The position numbers and the translations under genes were made by a program. Below, one piece after another: positions 1-4,855 of a DNA stretch of 7,690 nt. The stretch lies in assembly GCA_002366755.1 (NCBI GenBank), contig DFBV01000266.1, positions 1 through 7,690 of the forward strand, read 5' to 3'. The notes below the pieces were generated by a model. It was not told the origin of the DNA and searched no databases. It worked only from the letters and a program-made list of their open reading frames with translations. The DNA is from Anaerolineales bacterium UBA3071. Lineage in GTDB: Bacteria > Chloroflexota > Anaerolineae > UBA3071. The number at the start of each line of letters is the position of its first letter. Within the stretch, counting starts at the first letter, position 1.

Positions 1-7
1 CCACAGT

Positions 8-41
8 TACGTTGGAACTGACACATGACACACCCAACGTA
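8..41 (+). other. Hairpin at left edge
   Basis: TACGTTGG (8-15) pairs perfectly with CCAACGTA (34-41), an 8-bp stem. The 18-base loop contains a tandem TGACACA repeat (19-25 and 26-32). The upstream gene lies outside the window, so this could be a transcript-end structure or an operator. Confidence 0.35.
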
Positions 42-59
42 GGTCGAGAGAAGAACGCA

Positions 60-97
60 GATCCAAGGGGCGCGCCTTCGTGCGTGCCCCTTGGATC
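60..97 (+). terminator. Strong 16-bp hairpin, possible terminator or RNA-processing stem
   Basis: Bases 60-75 pair with 82-97 over 16 bp (one G-T pair) around a 6-base loop, CTTCGT. The lower half pairs GATCCAAGGGGC with its complement. No T-run follows, so an intrinsic terminator is not assured. It ends 8 bases before the tRNA-like element at 106, and a role in insulating or presenting that element is equally possible. Confidence 0.4.
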
Positions 98-105
98 GCA
101 CCACA

Positions 106-166
106 GACCAGGAGTTCGGCGAACGTCTCGCCAGCGAGGAGGAGCGGGTTCGAGGCCCGCCTGGTC
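106..166 (+). ncRNA. Anticodon-less tRNA-like cloverleaf, copy 1
   Basis: The 61-base element has tRNA topology. The acceptor stem is GACCAG (106-111) with CTGGTC (161-166). Two linker bases follow, then a D-like stem GTTC (114-117)/GAAC (121-124) with loop GGC. After one base comes a 5-bp anticodon-position stem (126-130/135-139, one G-T) closed by the 4-base loop CCAG. A 4-base variable region leads to a T-arm, GCGGG (144-148)/CCCGC (156-160), with 7-base loop TTCGAGG. The GG in the D loop could make the usual elbow contact with the T loop. There is no 7-base anticodon loop, so it cannot decode. CCA is not encoded; TTGCAC follows at 170-175. Copy 2 at 4573 has the same plan with compensatory changes. 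Seen: the pairings. Inferred: recognition by tRNA-processing enzymes such as the nucleotidyltransferase encoded at 5705. Confidence 0.6.
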
Positions 167-169
167 ATC

Positions 170-193
170 TTGCACGCACCCTATCTTGTGACG
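170..193 (+). promoter_or_regulatory. Conserved trailer/promoter-like block after tRNA-like element
   Basis: TTGCAC (170-175), ACCCTATC (178-185) and TTGTGACG (186-193) match the block after the third tRNA-like element (4856-4878) in the same order and almost the same spacing. TTGCAC also follows the second element (4634-4639). It could be a 3' trailer for processing or a promoter. A convincing -10 box at standard spacing is not visible here, so the role is open. Confidence 0.4.
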
Positions 194-374
194 CAACACC
201 TTGACGACCCCTTTCCTACGGGAGAGGGCGGGGTAACGTGACGACAATCAGCCGATAGATGATGGCGAATAGCCGACAGCCACAACAGAACACCACAAGG
301 AGGTGACAAACATTGCAGAAACGTCGGCCTACCGGACAGCACAGGTAGGGCTGGTCCACCAGAGCTTCTGGTGG
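184..374 (+). ncRNA. Structured 5' leader A, paralogous to 4868-5044
   Basis: This leader precedes the operon at 493 and shares blocks, in order, with leader B: TTGTGACG (186-193), a hairpin, GGGGTAACGTGACGAC (230-245), a near-complete anti-16S match AAGGAGGTGA (297-306), and a CCTACC (328-333)/GGTAGG (344-349) hairpin. The first hairpin pairs CCCTTTCC (209-216) with GGAGAGGG (221-228) around TACG, a UNCG-class tetraloop. Its position is conserved in leader B but its sequence is not. A further 8-bp hairpin, CCACCAGA (356-363)/TCTGGTGG (367-374) with a 3-base loop, is specific to this copy. The role is probably regulatory at the RNA level. No start codon sits at a good distance from the strong SD. 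The rest of the gap up to 492 holds the CAGACAAC/SD motif and no supported gene. Confidence 0.5.
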
Positions 375-470
375 TACAAGACAACTTCCGCTCCTCTCTG
401 GCCGGGGGGAGGCTAATGGACCAGTGAGGCCACAGGCAACAGCGGGCGGCGCCCAGAGCGTCGCTGCCAA

Positions 471-486
471 CAGACAACAGAAGGAG
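471..486 (+). promoter_or_regulatory. CAGACAACAG + AAGGAG ribosome-binding motif
   Basis: CAGACAACAG (471-480) runs directly into AAGGAG (481-486), six bases before the ATG at 493. The same CAGACAACAG-to-SD arrangement occurs before the genes at 3837 and 5227. The SD fixes the start of the first gene at 493 rather than at the in-frame GTG at 424. Confidence 0.6.
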
Positions 487-492
487 ACAAAA

Positions 493-1266
493 ATGAAGAC
501 AACCAAGGTGCATGTGGTAGTCGGCGTCTTCGCCGGCGTCGTGGATGAGGTGGTCATAGATGTCAACGAGGCCGTGGCGAAGGCGAACTACCAGCGGCTC
601 TGTATCATGTACGATTTCGACCCCGTGCACGCCTCGGAGAGCGAGCACGACGTCCAGCTTACCTCTGTGCCCATGGTGCTCCACCCTGTCTTGGACGACG
701 AGGAGATCACCGATCTGGCCTACCACGCTGTGGAAGCGATGGGCGACGTCTTCTGGGACGCCGACCGGTGGGGCGAGCCGCATCAGTGCCCCAACTGCGG
801 TGCAGAGTACGAGCCCATAAAGATACAGGGGTTAGCCAAGACCGACGACGGCTGCCCGCTCTGCCCCAAGTGCAACGGCGTGCTCCAGTCCGCCAACGAG
901 TGCCTTCGCGAAGCAGTGGAGGGAAGCGTGCAGCAAGCCATCAGGGCCGCTCTGGACGCCGCCGTGGGAGAGGATGACCCCCGCACCCGCCTGGCTGAGC
1001 TGCTGGCTACGTACGAAGCAGAGCACAACGCCTATGCCAAGGGCCGCGAGGCCCAAGACTGGGTTGGGTACGACACCCAGGAGGCAGAGGCGGACGGCCA
1101 GGCGCAGGGCTTGATGTGGGGGCTGAAGCACGCCCTCACACTACTGCGCCTGGGACGCTCCGAATTCGCTCAAAGCCTGGCTATGCAGGGCTACGTCGAG
1201 GAGCACGAAGACGACATCGGCGACGTGCAGGCGTTGGAGCTGAGGGAGGAGGTGGGCGATGGCTAA
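493..1266 (+). CDS. Zinc-ribbon protein of unknown function, operon gene 1
   Basis: The product is 257 residues and not recognised. Residues 5-45 form a strand-rich segment (VHVVVGVFAGVVDEVVIDV) followed by a helix, suggesting a small alpha/beta N-terminal domain. Residues 99-127 form a zinc ribbon: C99-x2-C102, then C124-x2-C127, with an extra cysteine at 121. The remainder (about 135-257) is acidic and predicted mainly helical. The start is set by AAGGAG six bases upstream of ATG 493; an in-frame GTG at 424 lacks an SD. It heads an eight-gene operon, and the next gene's ATG overlaps its stop in ATGGCTAA. A role in nucleic-acid or protein binding is plausible from the ribbon alone, but no enzymatic motif is visible. 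Confidence 0.85.
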   Translation: MKTTKVHVVVGVFAGVVDEVVIDVNEAVAKANYQRLCIMYDFDPVHASESEHDVQLTSVPMVLHPVLDDEEITDLAYHAVEAMGDVFWDADRWGEPHQCPNCGAEYEPIKIQGLAKTDDGCPLCPKCNGVLQSANECLREAVEGSVQQAIRAALDAAVGEDDPRTRLAELLATYEAEHNAYAKGREAQDWVGYDTQEAEADGQAQGLMWGLKHALTLLRLGRSEFAQSLAMQGYVEEHEDDIGDVQALELREEVGDG

Positions 1267-1786
1267 CCGTTGTGGTGTTGCCATCATCCCCTCGCACAAC
1301 TACGCCACACGACGGGTGCGCTGCGGGGTCAGCGGCCAGCTCATCGAGAAGGGCGCTCCCACGATCCACATCGCCTGCAGGCGTGGCCGTGACTGCAAGC
1401 CGGAGAGCGTCCTGCGGACCGTCATGCGGGTTATCCGCCGCGGCGAGCAGGAGCTGGGCTGGGAGCCAGTCATCGCCCCGACCCTGGGTCTGGAGGTGCG
1501 GCTGATCACCTTGCCAGAGGATAGCATCGTCATTCTCGGCAAGCGGATCGTCTACATCGAGGATCTCTCCGAGAAACACGGCTACAACATCCTGGCCACC
1601 GCTTCCGAACTGGCCCGTGACCTGGCCAGGGAGATCGGCACGGAGGTCATGGAACTCGATCTCAGCAACTTCGAGTGCAGGGATGAGTTCATGGCTGAGC
1701 ACGGCATCTCCACCGAGGAGTGGACGTACTTCCAGCTCGCCACGGCTGTGCTGGGGATCTCAGAGGAGGAGGTGCGCTATGGCTAA
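1259..1786 (+). CDS. Hypothetical protein with possible treble-clef motif, operon gene 2
   Basis: The product is 175 residues and not recognised. The N-terminal part, residues 22-46, reads C22-G-V-S-G-x2-I-x-K-G followed by C40 and C46. This resembles small treble-clef zinc sites of the C-x2-[ST]-G-x2-I-x-x-G type, but the pairing is not certain. Residues 50-75 are basic and helical (TVMRVIRRGEQ). The C-terminal half is acidic, with strands near residues 80-105 and helices to the end. The start ATG overlaps the preceding stop by 8 bases, after a GGAGGAGGTGGG ribosome site, so it is translationally coupled. Its own stop overlaps the next start in the identical string ATGGCTAA. Confidence 0.8.
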   Translation: MANRCGVAIIPSHNYATRRVRCGVSGQLIEKGAPTIHIACRRGRDCKPESVLRTVMRVIRRGEQELGWEPVIAPTLGLEVRLITLPEDSIVILGKRIVYIEDLSEKHGYNILATASELARDLAREIGTEVMELDLSNFECRDEFMAEHGISTEEWTYFQLATAVLGISEEEVRYG

Positions 1787-2219
1787 GGCCTTCGCCTTCA
1801 TCTCCGAGTTCCTCCAAGAGCAGTGGGCGTATGACTACGCCTACGTCCACCTGGTTCCCGACCTGGTGGTCTGGCTTTTGGAGAAATCGGCCGTCGCTCA
1901 AACGCTACCGAGCGATGCGCTGGCGGTGACCTTCCGCGTTCCACGGGACTGGCAACCTGTGTTGGTGGAGGACTGCGATGACGCCAGCCTCACAGAGAAA
2001 CTCATGGCGGGGAATGACTTTATCGTCACTCCCGATGAGGAGTGCCCCCTCCCAGAGGGAACGTTGCCCTTCTGGGCGCAAATCTCAGTGACCAAGACCC
2101 ACGTCAGCTGGCAGATCTCTGCCGGCGACGACTGGCTCGAAACCCACGCTCTGTCGCTAGCAGTGCTCGAAAAGATCGCCGGCGCGACGTCAGCGAATGA
2201 AACGGAGACACGGCCATGA
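1779..2219 (+). CDS. Hypothetical protein, operon gene 3
   Basis: The product is 146 residues and unrecognised. It is rich in Trp and acidic residues and has no signal peptide or membrane segment. The N-terminus (residues 1-37, FAFISEFLQEQWAYDYAYVH then a hydrophobic helix) and the strand-rich middle (AVTFRV, FWAQISV, VSWQI) suggest a compact alpha/beta fold. The reading frame extends upstream of 1779, but ATG 1779 is preferred because it sits after GAGGAGGTG and overlaps the previous stop in ATGGCTAA. The next gene starts inside its stop (ATGA). Confidence 0.8.
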   Translation: MAKAFAFISEFLQEQWAYDYAYVHLVPDLVVWLLEKSAVAQTLPSDALAVTFRVPRDWQPVLVEDCDDASLTEKLMAGNDFIVTPDEECPLPEGTLPFWAQISVTKTHVSWQISAGDDWLETHALSLAVLEKIAGATSANETETRP

Positions 2220-2323
2220 CACGCCAATGCTGGCACTGTGGCGAGCGGGTCGAGCCCATTGAGAAGCAAGGGTGGCTCTGCTGCTCTGAGTGTGGAGAAC
2301 ATCCGGAGTACCTCGACCATTGA
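2216..2323 (+). CDS. 35-residue zinc-ribbon miniprotein, operon gene 4
   Basis: This reading frame starts in ATGA overlapping the previous stop and encodes 35 residues. It is almost entirely one zinc ribbon: C5-x2-C8-G-E, then a spacer of about 13 residues, then C22-C23-x2-C26-G-E, ending in YLDH. Paired C-x2-C-G knuckles and exact coupling to the preceding gene argue for a real gene despite its size. A DNA-, RNA- or protein-binding adaptor role is inferred only from the fold type. The 62-residue spacing between C8 and later cysteines of the next frame leaves open that it was once joined to gene 5. Confidence 0.65.
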   Translation: MTRQCWHCGERVEPIEKQGWLCCSECGEHPEYLDH

Positions 2324-2614
2324 CTATCCCCGGCTGTGGGCCGAGCACGTGCGCAAAGCGGCTCAGGGAGATAGGAGCGGCTACGCCGCCATCCATGCTT
2401 TGCCGCCCGTGAAACCCACGCTGGAGCAGCTTCGCCGTAGGTCTCTTGGCTGCCTGCGCTGTGGCGCCGAGAAGTTCTGGCGTTGCAGCTATCGCTGCCC
2501 GCGGTGCAACAGCGGAGCCTCGTGGCTCATCGAGATGCGTAGGACTCTTGGCGCGAGGTGTACATCTGCCGCATCTGCGGCTGCGAGTACGAGGTGACCA
2601 ACGCCAACTTTTGA
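2319..2614 (+). CDS. Zinc-finger protein interrupted by an apparent frameshift, operon gene 5
   Basis: The first frame reads IDYPRLWAEHVRKAA, then C45-x2-C48, then C60-x2-C63-N, then SWLIEM. Near 2541-2548 the protein-like reading moves to the -1 frame and continues DSWREVYICRICGCEYEV to a TGA at 2612-2614, with another C-x2-C-G-C site. The original frame instead degenerates into Ala/Ser-rich sequence and stops at 2597. Adding one G in the GG run at 2542-2543 would join the two halves into a protein of about 98 residues with three cysteine pairs. No clear slippery heptamer is visible, so a mutation or sequencing error is likelier than programmed shifting. The start is uncertain: ATT 2319, overlapping the previous stop with GGAG ten bases upstream, or GTG 2349. 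Confidence 0.55.
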
Positions 2615-2623
2615 TCAAACCCC

Positions 2624-2675
2624 GGGAGGGGGCAGACTGACCTGACCCCTCTGTGGGTGGCGTCTGTCTCCTCCC
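2624..2675 (+). ncRNA. Two-tier hairpin, family G copy 1
   Basis: Bases 2624-2637 pair with 2662-2675 over 14 bp including two G-T pairs. Within the loop, ACCC (2645-2648) can pair with TGGGT to form an apical hairpin. A second copy at 5566-5615 has the same lower stem and apical hairpin although many bases differ. It lies between the stop of gene 5 and the AAAGGAGG of gene 6, where it could act as a terminator/attenuator or an mRNA-processing stem. No T-run follows. Confidence 0.5.
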
Positions 2676-2697
2676 ACCAAAAGCGAAAGGAGGCATC

Positions 2698-2994
2698 ATG
2701 CCTGACAACAACGCAAACCAATGCAGAGAAGATCTCCCCTCCACCGATCTACCGGACGCGGAGGAGATAGAGGCGCTGTGGTTCGATGCCCTGGCTTGGT
2801 TCCAGCCCCGCTCCTGCGAGATCTGCGGGGCGGAACTGGTCGAGGGGCCGATGGGGGACTTTTGTCCTCACTGCGATCCCGACCTGTTGGCCATGGGCCT
2901 GGAGTCATGGGAGATCAAGCCCTACGGCATGGCCATGCTGTCGCCTGAGGTGATGGCAGCGATGCAACAGCCAGGGGAGGTGGGCCATGCCTAG
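2698..2994 (+). CDS. Small acidic zinc-ribbon protein, operon gene 6
   Basis: The product is 98 residues and unrecognised. An acidic N-terminus (EDLPSTDLPDAEEIEAL) with an amphipathic helix at about 20-37 leads into one zinc ribbon, C40-E-I-C43-G-A-E-L and C56-P-H-C59-D. The tail (residues 65-98) is Met-rich and hydrophobic (YGMAMLSPEVMAAMQQ). The start ATG is preceded by AAAGGAGG with a 4-base gap. Its TAG overlaps the next start (ATGCCTAG). Confidence 0.8.
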   Translation: MPDNNANQCREDLPSTDLPDAEEIEALWFDALAWFQPRSCEICGAELVEGPMGDFCPHCDPDLLAMGLESWEIKPYGMAMLSPEVMAAMQQPGEVGHA

Positions 2995-3379
2995 AATCAT
3001 CTACCTCCTCGTTCCTTCCCAGCCAAACTTCCAGGTCCGGCACACGCCAGCCTTCCTCAGCCATGAAGAGCTGCAACAACACGGCGTGACCAATCACTCC
3101 GGCTTCAATCTCTTCAGGGCCGCAGCCTCCGCTCGGGGAACCAGCGACGAGCAAGTGCTGGTGGCACTCAACGAGACGCGCCGTCGTTTCTTGGAATTCG
3201 CCCGCTGCTGTAGCAAGTTCGACTGCCCTCTGAGCATACTGTGGAGACTGGTCCGCTTCAGGCGCTTCGTGCGCAGTGAGACTCGCATAAGCCGCCTGAA
3301 GTGGCATCTGGCCTGGGCCCACCTCTGGTGGTTGGAACAGCGGGCCGGGCCGGTGACCACGCTGGAAGTGGCACCATGA
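2987..3379 (+). CDS. Basic hypothetical protein, operon gene 7
   Basis: The product is 130 residues and unrecognised. The N-terminal 25 residues look like a short strand (IIYLLVP) plus loop. Residues 35-75 are predicted helical (EELQQHG to RRRFLEFARCC). The C-terminal half is strongly basic and Trp-rich (WRLVRFRRFVRSETRISRLK, then WHLAWAHLWWLEQ), consistent with a nucleic-acid-binding or membrane-surface helix. It is translationally coupled on both sides: the start lies in the previous stop and its stop in the next ATGA. Confidence 0.75.
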   Translation: MPRIIYLLVPSQPNFQVRHTPAFLSHEELQQHGVTNHSGFNLFRAAASARGTSDEQVLVALNETRRRFLEFARCCSKFDCPLSILWRLVRFRRFVRSETRISRLKWHLAWAHLWWLEQRAGPVTTLEVAP

Positions 3380-3756
3380 AGCAAGTACGTGAACAGCGAA
3401 ACCGGCAGGCCAACCTCTACCTCGACGCCCACTTTGAGAAGGAGGGCATCGAGGAATGGTCGCCACAGGACGAGGAGGCCCGGACCATGAAACATCTGGG
3501 CTACATCACCTGGTCCAACGTCCCTCTGCAGTGGCGAGGGTTTGTGGCCAAGGCGTTCGATGATCCAGGCTACGCGTGCATCATCACGCACGGACGCCAC
3601 GGCGGCTGGTCACCTTCTGATATCAGTTACACCATCCAGCTTGCCAGCCAGAAGATGGGCATCGTGGCCATCCGAGGCTACTTCGGCGGAAAGGACAAGA
3701 CGTGGCTGGTGTGGAAGGAAAGGCTACACCGGCGGCTGCTGGTGGACGTGGACTGA
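3376..3756 (+). CDS. Hypothetical protein, operon gene 8
   Basis: The product is 126 residues and unrecognised. The frame stays open upstream to 3301, but ATG 3376 overlaps the preceding TGA as ATGA and is the better start. A charged N-terminal helix (KQVREQRNRQANLYLDAHF) is followed by strand-turn sequence containing a His/Gly-rich stretch, CIITHGRHGGW (about residues 69-79), and then IVAIRGYFGGKDKTWLVW. No catalytic family signature is recognised. It ends the operon: a hairpin begins 7 bases after its stop. Confidence 0.75.
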   Translation: MKQVREQRNRQANLYLDAHFEKEGIEEWSPQDEEARTMKHLGYITWSNVPLQWRGFVAKAFDDPGYACIITHGRHGGWSPSDISYTIQLASQKMGIVAIRGYFGGKDKTWLVWKERLHRRLLVDVD

Positions 3757-3762
3757 TGAACC

Positions 3763-3807
3763 GTTGGGGCGCATAGGGTGGGGCACAGGCCTGATATGCG
3801 CCCTAAC
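3763..3807 (+). terminator. Operon-end hairpin, TAGGGCGC family copy 1
   Basis: GTTGGGGCGCATA (3763-3775) pairs with TATGCGCCCTAAC (3795-3807) over 13 bp with one G-T pair, loop 3776-3794. It begins 7 bases after the operon-end stop. Copies follow at 4443 and 4766. Position suggests a transcript end, but there is no T-run, so an RNA-stabilising or processing stem is also possible. Confidence 0.5.
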
Positions 3808-3816
3808 AAACCATGA

Positions 3817-3829
3817 CAGACAACAGGAG
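3817..3829 (+). promoter_or_regulatory. CAGACAACAGGAG ribosome-binding motif selecting a GTG start
   Basis: The AGGAG at 3825-3829 lies 7 bases before GTG 3837. The in-frame ATG at 3813 is upstream of this SD, and the ATG at 3846 is 16 bases away. The same CAGACAACAG-SD unit precedes the genes at 493 and 5227, which supports GTG as the start. Confidence 0.55.
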
Positions 3830-3836
3830 AACAACC

Positions 3837-4439
3837 GTGACAACCATGAACTGGGATGACATGTTGCCGCAGCACAACTGCAAGCGCTGCGGCAGGCCGC
3901 TCAATGCTGACGGCGGCCATCCGGCGGAACTGTACGCCGGCACCTACACGGGCCTGTGTTATGCCTGCGAACGAGAAGGCCCGCGTGTGGTGAAGGCATA
4001 CGGCGCTGACGGGGCTCAGCGCATCAGCTACCCGCCTTCATGCCCCTCGTGGCGGCGGGATCGGGAGGAGTATATCGCCTACCCCGACTGCCGCGAGTGC
4101 AAGGGCACGGGGAGGATCTATGTGGATCGCCCCTGGCGCAGCGGAGGCGGGTACTACAAGTCCTGCGACCGCTGTCTGGGACGCTTCAGTGGCCATCCGG
4201 GCCGGAAGCGGGCAAGTGCCCGCAGCACGGCGCTCTACGAGGGAGCGGCAGCCTGCTGGAATGAACAACTGCGGGCGATAGGGCTCCACGGACAGCTTCT
4301 CGTAGTGCAAGGCACGGGCGAGGAGCTGCCGGAAGAAGTAGCCGGCCTGGTGGAGGATCTTCGCCAGGCGACCATCGGCCGGATGCGGGAGCTGCAAGAG
4401 AGGCTAGTGGCCGTGGCAACCAGCCGCGGCTACTGGTGA
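3837..4439 (+). CDS. Protein with two zinc sites, one DnaJ-type CxxCxGxG
   Basis: The product is 200 residues from GTG 3837. The first zinc site is C15-x2-C18-G-R with C41-x2-C44. The second is C85-R-E-C88-K-G-T-G paired with C110-D-R-C113-L-G, matching the CxxCxGxG repeat of the DnaJ central domain. There is no J domain, so it is not a DnaJ. Isolated domains of this kind are found in chaperone cofactors and in small RNA- or protein-binding adaptors. The C-terminal third (about 135-195) is a long helix-rich, possibly coiled segment (EEVAGLVEDLRQATIGRMRE). The gene stands alone between two hairpins of the same family (3763-3807 and 4443-4484). Start choice follows the SD; ATG 3846 is the main alternative. 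Confidence 0.8.
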   Translation: MTTMNWDDMLPQHNCKRCGRPLNADGGHPAELYAGTYTGLCYACEREGPRVVKAYGADGAQRISYPPSCPSWRRDREEYIAYPDCRECKGTGRIYVDRPWRSGGGYYKSCDRCLGRFSGHPGRKRASARSTALYEGAAACWNEQLRAIGLHGQLLVVQGTGEELPEEVAGLVEDLRQATIGRMRELQERLVAVATSRGYW

Positions 4440-4442
4440 ATT

Positions 4443-4484
4443 GTTAGGGCGCATAGGGAGAGGTCATCCCCTATGCGCTCCAAC
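4443..4484 (+). terminator. Gene-end hairpin, TAGGGCGC family copy 2
   Basis: Bases 4443-4458 (GTTAGGGCGCATAGGG) pair with 4469-4484 over 16 positions with one mismatch (A4446/C4481) and one G-T. It starts three bases after the stop of the preceding gene. CTACCCTATC (4491-4500) follows and resembles the block after the tRNA-like elements. Confidence 0.5.
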
Positions 4485-4514
4485 ATTCCCCTACCCTATC
4501 GAGGCATCAAGTGG

Positions 4515-4568
4515 TTGTCATTTTTTGCCAAGTTTTTGTCATCTTTTGTCAAGCGGTTGTCATTGACA
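4515..4568 (+). repeat. Helically phased TTGTCA repeats with phased T-tracts
   Basis: TTGTCA occurs at 4515, 4536, 4546 and 4557, with the variant TTGCCA at 4525. Start-to-start spacings are 10, 11, 10 and 11 bases, one DNA turn each. T-tracts inside the array are in phase, predicting intrinsic curvature. The last repeat forms a palindrome, TGTCA-T-TGACA (4558-4568). This resembles an iteron or cooperative protein-binding array, at an origin, operator or enhancer. It ends 5 bases before the second tRNA-like element. Confidence 0.65.
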
Positions 4569-4572
4569 TCCT

Positions 4573-4631
4573 GACCAGAAGTTCGGTGAACGGCTCCTCG
4601 GGGCAAGAGCAGGTTCGACACCTGCCTGGTC
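4573..4631 (+). ncRNA. Anticodon-less tRNA-like cloverleaf, copy 2
   Basis: The 59-base element is homologous to 106-166. The acceptor is GACCAG (4573-4578) with CTGGTC (4626-4631), extendable by a T4572-G4632 wobble to the tRNA-like 7 bp. It has a two-base linker and a D-like stem GTTC (4581-4584)/GAAC (4588-4591) with loop GGT. A 4-bp anticodon-position stem (4593-4596/4601-4604) has loop CTCG, followed by variable region AAGA. The T-arm is GCAGG (4609-4613)/CCTGC (4621-4625) with loop TTCGACA. Relative to copy 1, the third T-stem pair changes from G-C to A-T on both sides, and the anticodon-position stem is rewritten while staying paired. It is followed by TTGCACGCA, as is copy 1. CCA is not encoded. 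Confidence 0.6.
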
Positions 4632-4640
4632 GATTGCACG

Positions 4641-4665
4641 CAGACAGCCCAGACAGGCCCGACAA
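4641..4665 (+). repeat. Short CAGACAGCC-type direct repeats
   Basis: CAGACAGCC (4641-4649), CAGACAGGCC (4650-4659) and CGACAA (4660-4665) are near-tandem repeats of about 9-10 bases joining the tRNA-like element to the next hairpin. CAGACA recurs in almost every intergenic spacer of the window, always on this strand, and may be an unpaired linker or a protein-binding motif. Confidence 0.45.
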
Positions 4666-4726
4666 GCCGTGTGGAATAAGCTCGCAGTCGGACCACAAAG
4701 CTGCTGACGGGAGTATTCCACACGGC
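4666..4726 (+). ncRNA. 60-base hairpin family, divergent copy
   Basis: GCCGTGTGGAATA (4666-4678) pairs perfectly with TATTCCACACGGC (4714-4726), 13 bp. A possible inner stem is CTCGCAG/CTGC...GAG. Length and outer stem match the copies at 5050, 5112 and 5627 (GCCCTGTGAAATA). Two stem positions differ, and each change is compensated on the other arm (C-G to G-C; A-T to G-C). Confidence 0.6.
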
Positions 4727-4733
4727 GAGACAT

Positions 4734-4764
4734 CCAGACAATTGCCCTTTCCCCCAGACAATTG
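4734..4764 (+). repeat. Direct repeat CCAGACAATTG x2
   Basis: CCAGACAATTG occurs at 4734-4744 and 4754-4764, 20 bases apart (about two helical turns), separated by a pyrimidine-rich spacer. It is a possible binding-site pair; each contains the recurrent CAGACA motif. Confidence 0.45.
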
Positions 4765-4765
4765 G

Positions 4766-4806
4766 TAGGGCGCAACTGGCCACTACAGACAGGCCCTTGC
4801 GCCCTA
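4766..4806 (+). terminator. Hairpin, TAGGGCGC family copy 3
   Basis: TAGGGCGCAA (4766-4775) pairs with TTGCGCCCTA (4797-4806), 10 bp. An inner GGCC (4778-4781) can pair with GGCC (4792-4795). There is no gene directly upstream, so this copy is not a simple gene-end terminator. It immediately precedes the third tRNA-like element. Confidence 0.45.
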
Positions 4807-4813
4807 ACACCCT

Positions 4814-4853
4814 GGCCGGAGCGGTGAAGGCAGGTTCAACTCCTGCCCCGGCC
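4814..4853 (+). ncRNA. tRNA-top minihelix (acceptor + T-arm), copy 3
   Basis: GGCCGG (4814-4819) pairs with CCGGCC (4848-4853). It stacks directly on a T-arm GGCAGG (4829-4834)/CCTGCC (4842-4847) with the canonical 7-base T loop TTCAACT. Total stacked length is 12 bp, the same as a tRNA acceptor plus T stem. The D and anticodon regions are replaced by nine bases (AGCGGTGAA) that keep the CGG-GAA core of the other two copies. TTGCAC follows at 4856. Such tops are known minimal substrates for RNase P and CCA-adding enzymes; that this one is used so is inference. Confidence 0.55.
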
Positions 4854-4855
4854 TC

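Noticed and set aside
106..166. Ordinary tRNA gene
   Set aside because: The anticodon-position stem closes on a 4-base loop and no 7-base anticodon loop with T33 can be formed.
303..416. Trp-containing leader peptide with attenuation control
   Set aside because: The two Trp codons come from the 356-374 hairpin, the frame is not conserved in leader B after a 2-base indel, and the start overlaps the SD.
424..492. N-terminal extension of the first gene from GTG 424
   Set aside because: It has no ribosome site and crosses the CAGACAACAG/AAGGAG motif; ATG 493 sits six bases after AAGGAG.
2535..2560. Programmed -1 frameshift
   Set aside because: No X-XXY-YYZ slippery heptamer or clear downstream stimulatory stem is seen; a base loss is simpler.
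4563..4592. Sigma-70 promoter with -35 TTGACA at 4563
   Set aside because: No TATAAT-like box lies 16-18 bases downstream; that stretch is the D-stem of the cloverleaf.
4511..4768. 85-residue open frame on the + strand
   Set aside because: Its repeated VIFCQ text comes from the phased TTGTCA repeats, and it runs through a cloverleaf and hairpins; no SD is seen.
106..4853. attP-type copies of a host tRNA 3' end
   Set aside because: Attachment sites usually copy only the 3' half, while here the 5' acceptor strand and other stems are present and paired; no integrase is in the window.
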